Shown piece after piece: positions 1-5,858 of a stretch of 5,858 nt of DNA. The position numbers were made by a program, and so were the translations under genes. The stretch is from an uncultured Sphingomonadales bacterium (lineage in GTDB: Bacteria; Pseudomonadota; Alphaproteobacteria; Sphingomonadales; Sphingomonadaceae), in the NCBI GenBank assembly GCA_903868655.1, contig CAIPWG010000215.1, forward strand, positions 1 to 5,858, given 5' to 3'. Position 1 is the stretch's first letter. The number at the start of each line of letters is the position of its first letter. The notes beneath the pieces were generated by a model. The model was not told the DNA's origin. It did not search any database and worked only from the letters and a program-made list of their open reading frames with translations.

Positions 1-1
1 G

Positions 2-460
2 TCCGGCATGCCTGCGCACGGCGAGTCGTGCCTGCTGGAGCGAGCGGACGGTACGTTCATCATTTGCCTGTGGAGCAACGCCTCGATTTACACCCGTGTG
101 ATCCCGACCGGCAATGACAAGCTGTTGCGGCTTGATCCGCGCGCATTTTTCGAAGGCGTTGACCGCGTAGCGACGATTGCCACCGAAAAGACCCGTGCGG
201 TGAAAATGGCGTTGGACAACGATCGCGTGACCCTGTCGGTGACGAGCCCGGACAATGGCACCGCAGCCGAAGAAATCGCCGCCGATTATCGTGCCGATGG
301 CTTCGAAATCGGTTTCAACGCCAATTACCTCAAGGACATTCTGAGCCAGATCGACGGTGATACGGTCGAACTGCATCTGGCTGATGCCGGCGCGCCGACG
401 ATGATCCGCAAAGACGAGAAGTCTGCTGCGCTCTACGTGCTGATGCCGATGCGGGTCTAA
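2..460 (+). CDS. dnaN: DNA polymerase III beta sliding clamp, C-terminal part (5' partial)
   Basis: This is the C-terminal part of the ring-shaped processivity clamp that holds the replicative polymerase on DNA in the cytoplasm. The frame is open from base 2 to the TAA at 458-460, giving 152 residues, so the true start lies outside the window; the ATG at 8 is not credible as a start. Residues from about 30 onward match clamp domain III: YTRVIPTGNDK, FEGVDRVATIATEKTRAVKM, SVTSPDNGTAAEE, the FNANYLKDIL motif and the family-typical end YVLMPMRV. The wording is that of sphingomonad DnaN. Oddly, residues 1-29 do not resemble the end of domain II. The family usually reads LIDGTFPDY just before RVIP; here DGTF is present at residues 16-19, but ten unrelated residues (IICLWSNASI) replace PD before the Tyr. 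This may be an insertion, a partial gene copy or an assembly joint. The identity of domain III is secure; that the whole gene is intact is not. Confidence 0.88.
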   Translation, partial: SGMPAHGESCLLERADGTFIICLWSNASIYTRVIPTGNDKLLRLDPRAFFEGVDRVATIATEKTRAVKMALDNDRVTLSVTSPDNGTAAEEIAADYRADGFEIGFNANYLKDILSQIDGDTVELHLADAGAPTMIRKDEKSAALYVLMPMRV

Positions 461-496
461 ATTCGGGCTGGGTATGCTCAGGGTTGGTCTAAGCAA

Positions 497-525
497 TTGA
501 TCATAGCCCCGTCGTACCTTCAAAT
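497..525 (+). promoter_or_regulatory. Candidate sigma-70-type promoter for the chemoreceptor gene
   Basis: In the 113-base gap after dnaN, TTGATC at 497-502 (four of six matches to TTGACA) is followed, after a 17-base spacer, by TCAAAT at 520-525 (four of six to TATAAT). This would place transcription start near 532 and leave a leader of about 40 bases. Just downstream is a short inverted repeat, TTAGG at 526-530 and CCTAA at 538-542, which could be an operator or chance. No intrinsic terminator for dnaN is seen in the gap, so read-through is also possible. Confidence 0.3.
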
Positions 526-573
526 TTAGGATGTTTCCCTAACCTGGCGCTCTATCCACGGGATTGCGCGCCA

Positions 574-2004
574 ATGACCAAGCAGAGTGCCGAAGCAAAA
601 ATTGCCTTCTTCGGGCTTCAGTCCGATGATTTTGGGCGGTTCCGCAAAATAAGGCGCGCCTTTCACAAAGCTGGCCCGCGTGCGCTGGCACGGCTGTATC
701 AAACCATCAGCGCCACTCCGGCCATAGCGCGGATGTTTTCGTCGCGCGCCGCTATGACACATGCGCAGGACAAGCAAGTCGAACATTGGGACCGGATGTT
801 TTCCGGCGCGCCGACACAGGCCTATCATGAGTCGGCCCAGAAAATCGGGCAAGTGCACGCGCGGATCGGTCTGGAACCCGGTTTCTATGTCGGGGCTTAT
901 GCGACCGTGCTCGATGATGTGATTAGCGCGATGGCGCGTGACAGCCTGGGCCCGCTGGGCCGCGGACTGGGGCGCAACATCGGCAGTCTGGTCAAGATGG
1001 CGTTGTACGACATGTCTGTCGCGATCGAGACGTATTCGGCCCTGGAGGCTGAACGGCGGGTCGGGGTGATCAACACGCTGGGGCAGGCGTTGCATCTGAT
1101 GACCGACGGTGATTTCGCCACCCGGTTGGATACGCTGCCCGCCGGTTTTGAAGACCTTCAACGCGATTTTGAAGCGATGCGTGCCAAAGTCAGCTCGGCG
1201 CTGGCGCATGTCGCCAGCAATGCCAACCAGGTTGACAGCGGCGCGCACGAGATCAGGCAGGCGTCGGATGACCTGGCGCGGCGCACGGAACACCAGGCGG
1301 CCAGCCTTGAAGAAGCGTCGGCAGCGATGACCGCGCTGGCGGGCAGTGTCGGGCAGACCGCGACAGACGCCAGCCACATGCATCAATCGGTGCAACAGGC
1401 GCATGGCGACGCGCAAAAGGGCGGGGCTGTCGTGGGTGAAGCGGTGGCGGCCATGACTGACATCCACCGTTCGGCGCAGGAAATCGGCAAGATTATCGCA
1501 GTGATCGACGGAATAGCTTTCCAGACCAATCTGCTGGCGCTGAACGCCGGGGTTGAGGCGGCGCGCGCCGGTGATGCCGGACGCGGTTTTGCGGTTGTTG
1601 CCAACGAAGTACGCGCGTTGGCGCAGCGGTCCGCCGATGCGGCACTCGATATCAAGAAACTGATCGGAGAAAGTTCGGTTCAGGTCGAACGCGGGGTTGA
1701 TCTGGTGGGCCAGACCGGGCAGACTTTTGAGCGGATCGTAGGCAAAGTCGGTGAAATCGCAGAGATTTCCAGCTCGATAGCGACGACTGCACGGACACAG
1801 GCAACGCAAATCGGCGAATTGCGCGAAACGGTGCGCGAACTCGATGTCATGACCCAGCAGAATGCGGCGATGGTCGAACAGGCGACCGCAGCAGCGCGAA
1901 CGCTCGCCGGCGCAGCGGACCAGATGACCAGCCAGGTGAGCAAATTCCATCTTGAACAGGGGGGCAGCGGCAGTGCGCTGCGCAACGCACGCCGCGCGGC
2001 CTGA
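574..2004 (+). CDS. Globin-coupled methyl-accepting chemotaxis protein (HemAT-like)
   Basis: This is a soluble chemoreceptor that should bind heme and signal oxygen or another gas to a CheA/CheW pathway. Residues about 15-155 are a protoglobin domain: ALARLYQ carries the likely B10 Tyr42, and [12 protein letters not shown] holds the proximal heme ligand His95, as in HemAT. A HAMP-like linker (about 165-210) follows, with GDFATRLD. The MCP signalling domain spans about 220-460, with the conserved hairpin tip [23 protein letters not shown] around 311-333 and [19 protein letters not shown] after it. Two segments fit the methylation consensus exactly: [10 protein letters not shown] (242-251) and [10 protein letters not shown] (431-440). 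There is no signal peptide or membrane segment, as expected for a globin-coupled receptor. The C-terminus lacks a NWETF-type CheR tether. The ATG at 574 has no strong Shine-Dalgarno, but it precedes the globin domain by a normal distance. No che gene lies nearby, so it is an orphan receptor here. The specific ligand is inferred from the family. Confidence 0.93.
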   Translation: MTKQSAEAKIAFFGLQSDDFGRFRKIRRAFHKAGPRALARLYQTISATPAIARMFSSRAAMTHAQDKQVEHWDRMFSGAPTQAYHESAQKIGQVHARIGLEPGFYVGAYATVLDDVISAMARDSLGPLGRGLGRNIGSLVKMALYDMSVAIETYSALEAERRVGVINTLGQALHLMTDGDFATRLDTLPAGFEDLQRDFEAMRAKVSSALAHVASNANQVDSGAHEIRQASDDLARRTEHQAASLEEASAAMTALAGSVGQTATDASHMHQSVQQAHGDAQKGGAVVGEAVAAMTDIHRSAQEIGKIIAVIDGIAFQTNLLALNAGVEAARAGDAGRGFAVVANEVRALAQRSADAALDIKKLIGESSVQVERGVDLVGQTGQTFERIVGKVGEIAEISSSIATTARTQATQIGELRETVRELDVMTQQNAAMVEQATAAARTLAGAADQMTSQVSKFHLEQGGSGSALRNARRAA

Positions 2005-3342
2005 TCACGCGCCTGTCGGCTTGTTGTCCGATGCCGCAATCATATCGCTGATCACGACGAATTTTTCCCGCGGGGCCCCCGGCCTTGCGCGTTCGATTTC
2101 GGCGGCCTCGATCCGTTTCCAATCGTCGAAGCTTACCGGATTCAGTTGTTTGCTGCGGATCAGCGCATCCAATCCGTCGCGACCCGGTTTGGCGGGCGTT
2201 TCACTGCCAGTTGCACGCAGATCGGCGGCAATGCGTTCGATCACGCCGAAACCGTCGGGCCGATTGGTGCCAATCGTGCCCGATGGGCCACGCCGGGCCC
2301 AGCCGACACAATACAATCCCGGCGCAATCAGCCCGTCGAGATTGGCAAAATGGCCGCCACGTTCATCGTAAGCCACACCTGCAATCGGCGTGGTGCGAAA
2401 GCCAATGCAACTGATCACCAGCGATGCCGGGATACGCCGGATCTTGCCGGTACCCACAGGACTGCCGTGATCCATGACAGTTGCTTCGACCTCGATTGCG
2501 CAGACTTTGCCGGCCTGATCGGGGATAAGTGCGTGAGGCGTTGCGTGAAATACGAAATCGATCGGCAGCCGTTCCGTGGCGCCTGTTTCCACAGATGTTG
2601 CGAAATTGCGCAGCTGTGCCACGGCTTTGCGTTGGCCGGGTTCGAGTGCGCTGTCGGTTTCGATGGCGGGCAAGTCCATCGGATCAACGTGCGGCCGTGC
2701 GCGCGCCAGATGACCGAGTTCGCCGAGTTCCTTGGGGGTCATCATGATCTGGTGCGGGCCACGTCGGCCCAGAATTATAATCCGATCCAGCCTGGCAGCA
2801 TCGATGCGCCCAAGCGCGTGATCGACAATATCGCTGCCACTGAATTCGGGGGCGGTCTTCGCCAGAATGCGCGCCACATCGAGCGCGACATTGCCCATGC
2901 CGATGACGACAGCCGTGCCGCCCGACAGATCTGGATCGAGACCGACAAAATCGGGATGACCATTGTACCAGCCGACAAACGCCGCACTGCCAAAGACATT
3001 GCCGCACGTGTCGCCAGGAATGGCCAGCGGCCGATCGCGCGGGGCGCCGGTCGCCAGCACGACCGCATCATAACAGCGCGCCAGATCGTTTATCGCGATG
3101 TCGCGGCCCACCTCGATATTGCCACAAAATCGCATATTGCCTGCTTGCGCGGTCGCCTGATAGCGGTTGGCCACAGCCTTGATCGATTGGTGATCGGGGG
3201 CAACGCCGCTGCGGATCAGGCCATAGGGCACTGGCAGGCGATCGATCATGTCGACACGAGCATCGGCCCCCCAGGTCTTGTAAGCCGCTTCGGCGGCATA
3301 GTATCCGGCGGGCCCTGATCCGACGATGGCGATATCCGGCAT
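2005..3342 (-). CDS. Ferredoxin/adrenodoxin-type NADP+ reductase (FprA family)
   Basis: This is an FAD-dependent cytoplasmic reductase that passes electrons between NADPH and a ferredoxin, of the adrenodoxin reductase/mycobacterial FprA type. Its 445 residues are about the family's usual length. The FAD dinucleotide fold is at the N-terminus (IVGSGPAGYYAAE, 6-18), followed by RLPVPYGLIRSGVAPDHQ (35-52). The family signature FVGWYNGHPDF is at 122-132. The NADP fold is GMGNVALDVARIL (148-160), with RRGP at 193-196 expected to contact the NADPH phosphate. The second FAD-contacting segment GWARRGPSGTIGTN is at 347-360. The start ATG has a good Shine-Dalgarno (GGGGAG, five bases away). It follows the hydrolase by 57 bases on the same strand, so it is probably second in a two-gene transcript. 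No ferredoxin or P450 gene is in the window, so its partner is unknown. Its stop codon abuts that of the chemoreceptor. Confidence 0.93.
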   Translation of the reverse strand: MPDIAIVGSGPAGYYAAEAAYKTWGADARVDMIDRLPVPYGLIRSGVAPDHQSIKAVANRYQATAQAGNMRFCGNIEVGRDIAINDLARCYDAVVLATGAPRDRPLAIPGDTCGNVFGSAAFVGWYNGHPDFVGLDPDLSGGTAVVIGMGNVALDVARILAKTAPEFSGSDIVDHALGRIDAARLDRIIILGRRGPHQIMMTPKELGELGHLARARPHVDPMDLPAIETDSALEPGQRKAVAQLRNFATSVETGATERLPIDFVFHATPHALIPDQAGKVCAIEVEATVMDHGSPVGTGKIRRIPASLVISCIGFRTTPIAGVAYDERGGHFANLDGLIAPGLYCVGWARRGPSGTIGTNRPDGFGVIERIAADLRATGSETPAKPGRDGLDALIRSKQLNPVSFDDWKRIEAAEIERARPGAPREKFVVISDMIAASDNKPTGA

Positions 3343-3347
3343 GCGTT

Positions 3348-3353
3348 CTCCCC
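3348..3353 (-). promoter_or_regulatory. Ribosome binding site of the FprA-type reductase
   Basis: On the minus strand GGGGAG lies five bases (AACGC) before the ATG at 3342-3340. It is the clearest Shine-Dalgarno in the window and fixes the reductase start. It also shows that the second gene of the putative pair is translated independently, not by coupling to the hydrolase stop at 3400-3402. Confidence 0.7.
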
Positions 3354-3399
3354 GGGTTATCCAACCAAGCTAGCGCACGCATTGCAAAAGGAAAGCGTA

Positions 3400-4251
3400 T
3401 CAGCGCAGGAAATGAACCAGCTTTTCGACAAAGGCTTGCGGATGCGACAGCATGAACAAATGTCCTCCGCCCTTGAACAGCACGATCTGGCTGCCCGGTA
3501 TGGCATGGTGCAGGAAATGGGCGTTGGTCACCGGGATCAGCTGGTCGTCGGCGTCGGCCATGATCAGTACGGGCATCGACAGCATCGGCAGAAACGCAGC
3601 ACTGCTCCACGTTGCAAATGCAGAAAGCTGGTAAGCCCAGCCGAGCGGACTGGGAGCCTTGGCGGCGTTGAGCGACAGCTGGCCCGATCCGCCGCCATTG
3701 TACAATGTCGCCAGATTGCGACGCAGCGCGGCTTCGACGCTGTATTCCGTCGGGTCCAGCCAATGCGCTGGCAGCGCGGGATTTCCCGGCATCATAACGC
3801 CGCCGGCAGAGGTCGCGGCGAGCACCAGATGCCGCGTGCGCGCGGTATACTGCAAGGCAAATTGCTGGGCCAGTGCGCCGCCCCAACTGATCCCCAGCAC
3901 ATCGGCCGCATCAATTTCAAGCCGGTCGAGCGTTGCCGCCAGCGCCAGCGCCATGTCCGGCATCGAGTATGGAAATATCGGATCGGGTGACAGGCCGATC
4001 CCCGGCATATCCACGCTGATCAGGCGCCGGTCGGGCATGGCGCGAGCCACAGGCTCCAGCATTTCCATATTCATGCCCAGTCCGCCCAACAGGACCAGCG
4101 GCGTGCCTTCAGCGTCGGCATGCCATTGGCCCATGCGCAGACGGCGCCCGGCAACGCCTATGAGCGAAAAGCAGGCAGTGCAGGCATTCTCTGACGGCTG
4201 GGTACCGGCTTTGCTGGTCATGGCGCCTGGCGATGGTTGATGGCTTGGCAT
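3400..4251 (-). CDS. Alpha/beta hydrolase, PhaZ-like intracellular polyhydroxyalkanoate depolymerase
   Basis: This is a serine hydrolase of the alpha/beta fold. Its wording is close to what I recall of Pseudomonas medium-chain PhaZ: VLGISWGGALAQQFA (118-132) and LVLAATSAGGVMMPGNP (142-158) run parallel to that family, as does the C-terminal GHLF. The likely role is hydrolysis of stored polyhydroxyalkanoate, or a related ester, in the cytoplasm. The catalytic triad is visible: Ser122 in GISWGG, Asp236 in ADADDQLIP, and His264 in GGGHLF. The oxyanion-hole loop is GGLG (56-59). There is no signal peptide, which fits an intracellular enzyme. The start is uncertain: the ATG at 4251 has no evident Shine-Dalgarno, and Met11 (4221) has a weak AGG nearby and gives 273 residues, nearer the family's N-terminal spacing. 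No PHA synthase or phasin gene is present, so a general esterase with other substrates is possible. The fold is near certain; the substrate is an inference. Confidence 0.85.
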   Translation of the reverse strand: MPSHQPSPGAMTSKAGTQPSENACTACFSLIGVAGRRLRMGQWHADAEGTPLVLLGGLGMNMEMLEPVARAMPDRRLISVDMPGIGLSPDPIFPYSMPDMALALAATLDRLEIDAADVLGISWGGALAQQFALQYTARTRHLVLAATSAGGVMMPGNPALPAHWLDPTEYSVEAALRRNLATLYNGGGSGQLSLNAAKAPSPLGWAYQLSAFATWSSAAFLPMLSMPVLIMADADDQLIPVTNAHFLHHAIPGSQIVLFKGGGHLFMLSHPQAFVEKLVHFLR

Positions 4252-4271
4252 GGGTCTTAGTCCAAGCCGTC

Positions 4272-4316
4272 ACCCGGCAGATACCTGTTTTTTACGGCCC
4301 GGCGGTTTTGCCGGGT
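4272..4316. repeat. Competing inverted-repeat arm (ACCCGGC / GCCGGGT)
   Basis: ACCCGGC at 4272-4278 is a perfect seven-base complement of GCCGGGT at 4310-4316, the right arm of the 4294-4319 hairpin. The right arm can therefore pair with either of two left arms (4272-4278 or 4298-4303), but not both. The pattern resembles alternative leader structures, though the function is unproven and the longer local stem should be favoured. Confidence 0.45.
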
Positions 4317-4319
4317 CGT
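4294..4319. repeat. Strong inverted repeat (10-bp stem, one G-U)
   Basis: ACGGCCCGGC at 4294-4303 pairs with GCCGGGTCGT at 4310-4319 across a six-base GGTTTT loop; six inner pairs are perfect G-C and one outer pair is a wobble. It is preceded by six T residues (4288-4293) on the plus strand and followed by none, so it does not look like a plus-strand terminator. On the minus strand it is followed by six A residues, again not a terminator. It lies upstream of both divergent genes and may be an operator, a leader-RNA structure or an old repeat element. Confidence 0.65.
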
Positions 4320-4332
4320 GCCATTTCGGCAC
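4318..4332. repeat. Short inverted repeat GTGCC-ATTTC-GGCAC
   Basis: GTGCC at 4318-4322 and GGCAC at 4328-4332 form a perfect five-base stem with a five-base loop. It overlaps the last two bases of the preceding hairpin, so the two full-length stems cannot both form. It could equally be a small dyad operator. Confidence 0.45.
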
Positions 4333-4387
4333 ATACCCGACTGATCGACGGGGTGAACAACCACAGCCATCGAAAATGCAGGCGTAA

Positions 4388-4414
4388 GCCGCAAATTCTG
4401 GCAATTTTTGCGGC
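4388..4414. repeat. Perfect 8-bp inverted repeat upstream of the GGDEF gene
   Basis: GCCGCAAA at 4388-4395 and TTTGCGGC at 4407-4414 are perfect reverse complements separated by 11 bases (TTCTGGCAATT). The right arm ends 55 bases before the ATG at 4470, so this is a plausible operator or leader hairpin for the diguanylate cyclase gene. No T-run follows it. Confidence 0.55.
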
Positions 4415-4469
4415 AGGTTCATGCAGGCCTTAACGCTTTTTCAAAGGCGCAGGGGCCATCACGCAAGGC

Positions 4470-5858
4470 ATGAGTAAGCATCAACGGGATACCAACGGCA
4501 CTTCGGCAAGCGTGCGGGCCCAGGCCTATGCGCGCAGCCGGCCGCGCCGCGAACGCGGCGGTGGTGGTTTCCCCCCTGATCAGGCAGGCGCCGGGTTCCT
4601 GTTCGGCGCATCGCATCATCGCAGCATGATTGCCCCCGAATGGTGGCAGATTTCGCTGCCGATGGGCCTGGGGCTGTTGGTTCTGCTCCTCGCCAACCGT
4701 GCGTTTGGTGACATGCTGTCGCCGTTCGTGGCGAGCATTGCTGCGCTCCTGTCGCTGACAGCGCTGTTGGTTGGTCGATACGATCACACCCAACTTGGTA
4801 CTGCACAGCGGATGGTGATGGTCGGCGTGATGATCGTTGCGCCGATGTTTGGCTATGGCTGGGGCATCGCACACTGGGCGCAGGCAGGCCAGGTGCCGTG
4901 GTTGCAGGCTATGGCATTGCTGGTCAGCATCGCGCTGTTGGGAACGACGATCCAGTCGGCCCGCCTTGCCGGACTGCTGGCCGGTCAAGTGGCCATGTGG
5001 TCGGCCATTACATGCGTGTTATCGCCGCTTGGCGGTGTATTGGCGCTGATTATCGGGGGGTCGATCGGCGCGATTACTTATGTGCGCCAGCGTGACATCG
5101 ATCTGGCCGAATACCGCCGATTACAGGACAATGCACGGACCCAGACCCGTGCGCAGGAAATTCTCGCCGATTATGAAGAGACCGGGCAGGGCTGGTTCTG
5201 GGAAACCGACCGGCGTGGGCTGATCCTGTATGTTTCGGCACCCGTCGCTGAACTGCTGGGCCACACCCCTGAAGATCTCCAAGGTCGTCCGCTGACCGAT
5301 TTGTTTCAGATCGAAGAACACGCGGTCGCAACGGCAGCCGGTGAGCCGCCGCCACCCGCTTCGACCAATCGCGGCGAACGCACGTTGACCTTTCACCTGA
5401 CCGCGCGATCAAGCTTCAGTGATCTGGTGGTGCGCGCTGCGGTCAAGGATGAGGAACGCTGGTGGGCAATCACTGGACGGCCGATTTACGACACGTTTGA
5501 TAATTTTCAGGGTTTTCGCGGGTCTGGCGCCGATCTCACCGAGCGACGACGGACGCAGGAGCATGTGTCGCGGTTGGCACATTTCGATTCCTTGACCGGA
5601 CTGTCGAACCGGTTTTTCATGTCGCAATCGTTGGAAAAAATCCTGATTGCGCCGCAAATGCGCCAACGTGCTTGCGCGGTATTTTTGATCGATCTCGATC
5701 GGTTCAAGCAAGTCAACGATACGCTGGGCCACCCTGCGGGCGACCAATTGCTGAAGCAGGTGGCGCAGCGTCTGGAACGTGGTGTCGGGTCGGCGGGCCG
5801 GGTTGGCCGGCTGGGTGGTGACGAGTTTCAGATTATTCTGCCAGGGCGGATCGAACGA
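4470..5858 (+). CDS. Membrane-anchored PAS-GGDEF diguanylate cyclase (3' partial)
   Basis: This is a predicted c-di-GMP enzyme of the inner membrane, open for 463 residues to the window edge. Residues 1-50 are a basic Arg/Gly-rich tail. About six hydrophobic segments follow between residues 60 and 205 (for example ISLPMGLGLLVLLLA and GGVLALIIGGSIGAI). A PAS domain spans about 232-335 (GWFWETDRRGLILYVSAPVAELLGHTPEDL), ending in the PAC-like FRGSGADLTERRR (349-361). The GGDEF domain starts at HFDSLTGLSNR (371-381), with metal-binding Asp408 in IDLDRFK, Asn416, Asp425 and GGDEF at 449-453. The active-site motif is intact, so cyclase activity is likely. The upstream RxxD inhibitory site is absent: positions 440-443 read GSAG. 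Many related proteins carry an EAL phosphodiesterase domain after GGDEF; here it would lie beyond the window. An in-frame stop at 4431 limits the start to ATG 4470, which has only poorly placed purine runs; a start at Met53 (4626) is an alternative. Confidence 0.9.
   Translation, partial: MSKHQRDTNGTSASVRAQAYARSRPRRERGGGGFPPDQAGAGFLFGASHHRSMIAPEWWQISLPMGLGLLVLLLANRAFGDMLSPFVASIAALLSLTALLVGRYDHTQLGTAQRMVMVGVMIVAPMFGYGWGIAHWAQAGQVPWLQAMALLVSIALLGTTIQSARLAGLLAGQVAMWSAITCVLSPLGGVLALIIGGSIGAITYVRQRDIDLAEYRRLQDNARTQTRAQEILADYEETGQGWFWETDRRGLILYVSAPVAELLGHTPEDLQGRPLTDLFQIEEHAVATAAGEPPPPASTNRGERTLTFHLTARSSFSDLVVRAAVKDEERWWAITGRPIYDTFDNFQGFRGSGADLTERRRTQEHVSRLAHFDSLTGLSNRFFMSQSLEKILIAPQMRQRACAVFLIDLDRFKQVNDTLGHPAGDQLLKQVAQRLERGVGSAGRVGRLGGDEFQIILPGRIER

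Larger units (their letters stand above)
4252..4469. promoter_or_regulatory. Divergent intergenic control region
   Basis: This 218-base region separates the hydrolase (minus strand) from the GGDEF gene (plus strand), so it should hold both promoters and possibly long leaders. I found no convincing -35/-10 pair for either direction. The region holds several inverted repeats, listed separately. None is followed by a T-tract in a direction that would make it an ordinary terminator. No credible small gene is seen: the plus-strand frame open over 4233-4433 has no family resemblance and no ribosome binding site. Confidence 0.5.

Noticed and set aside
526..1950. A 474-codon open frame on the minus strand opposite the chemoreceptor gene
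   Set aside because: Its product is rich in Arg, His and Cys with no recognisable motif, and it mirrors a strongly supported gene. Long antisense frames are common in GC-rich DNA.
1973..1990. GTGCG-N8-CGCAC hairpin at the end of the chemoreceptor gene as a terminator
   Set aside because: The stem is only five pairs, lies inside coding sequence, and is not followed by a T-run.
2146..3318. A 390-codon open frame on the plus strand opposite the reductase gene
   Set aside because: No family resemblance and biased composition. The minus-strand reductase has every family motif, so this is a shadow.
3382..3990. Plus-strand open frame of 202 codons opposite the hydrolase
   Set aside because: It is rich in Gln, Arg and His with no domain motifs, and lies within a well-supported minus-strand gene.
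4294..4319. The strong hairpin as a rho-independent terminator
   Set aside because: The six T residues lie on its 5' side on the plus strand, and six A residues follow it on the minus strand. It is also upstream, not downstream, of both neighbouring genes.
4434..4469. A c-di-GMP riboswitch in the leader of the GGDEF gene, suggested by CACGCAAGGC near the start codon
   Set aside because: The conserved paired arms and internal loop of the known class I element are not present; only a few bases resemble it.
4419..4988. Minus-strand open frame of 189 codons opposite the start of the GGDEF gene
   Set aside because: The plus-strand reading gives membrane helices leading in frame to PAS and GGDEF domains. 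The minus-strand product is a His/Arg/Gln-rich shadow.
1..5858. A mobile element, CRISPR, toxin-antitoxin or defence system
   Set aside because: No transposase, integrase, nuclease, repeat-spacer pattern or short toxin-antitoxin pair was seen. The genes are ordinary chromosomal metabolic and signalling genes of uniform composition.

Overview
The window looks like ordinary chromosomal DNA from an alphaproteobacterium, most likely a sphingomonad such as Novosphingobium, Sphingomonas or a relative. The basis is the high GC content, the sphingomonad-like wording of the DnaN C-terminus (RVIPTGNDK, FNANYLKDIL, YVLMPMRV), and a typical alphaproteobacterial PAS-GGDEF junction (FRGSGADLTERRR). The taxonomic call comes from remembered family patterns, not from a search. 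I see no tRNA, rRNA, CRISPR array, transposase, integrase or phage gene.

Layout, left to right: (1) bases 2-460, plus strand, the C-terminal part of the DNA polymerase III beta clamp (dnaN), cut by the window edge and with about 29 leading residues that do not look like DnaN. (2) A 113-base gap with a weak promoter candidate. (3) 574-2004, plus strand, a soluble globin-coupled chemoreceptor: a heme-binding protoglobin domain joined to a methyl-accepting signalling domain. (4) 2005-3342, minus strand, a ferredoxin/adrenodoxin-type NADP+ reductase (FprA family) whose stop codon directly abuts the chemoreceptor stop. (5) 3400-4251, minus strand, an alpha/beta hydrolase closely resembling intracellular PhaZ polyhydroxyalkanoate depolymerases, 57 bases upstream of the reductase and probably co-transcribed with it. 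(6) 4252-4469, a 218-base divergent intergenic region rich in inverted repeats. (7) 4470 to the window end, plus strand, a membrane-anchored PAS-GGDEF diguanylate cyclase, cut by the window edge just after GGDEF; a C-terminal EAL domain may follow.

How the genes may fit together (inference): two signalling proteins, an oxygen or gas chemoreceptor and a c-di-GMP enzyme, flank a two-gene metabolic unit of storage-polymer hydrolase and NADPH-ferredoxin reductase. Nothing in the sequence shows a functional link among all of them. I did not find a convincing undescribed system. The features most worth a second look are the competing inverted repeats between the divergent genes, the zero-gap convergent stops, and the odd 5' edge of dnaN.
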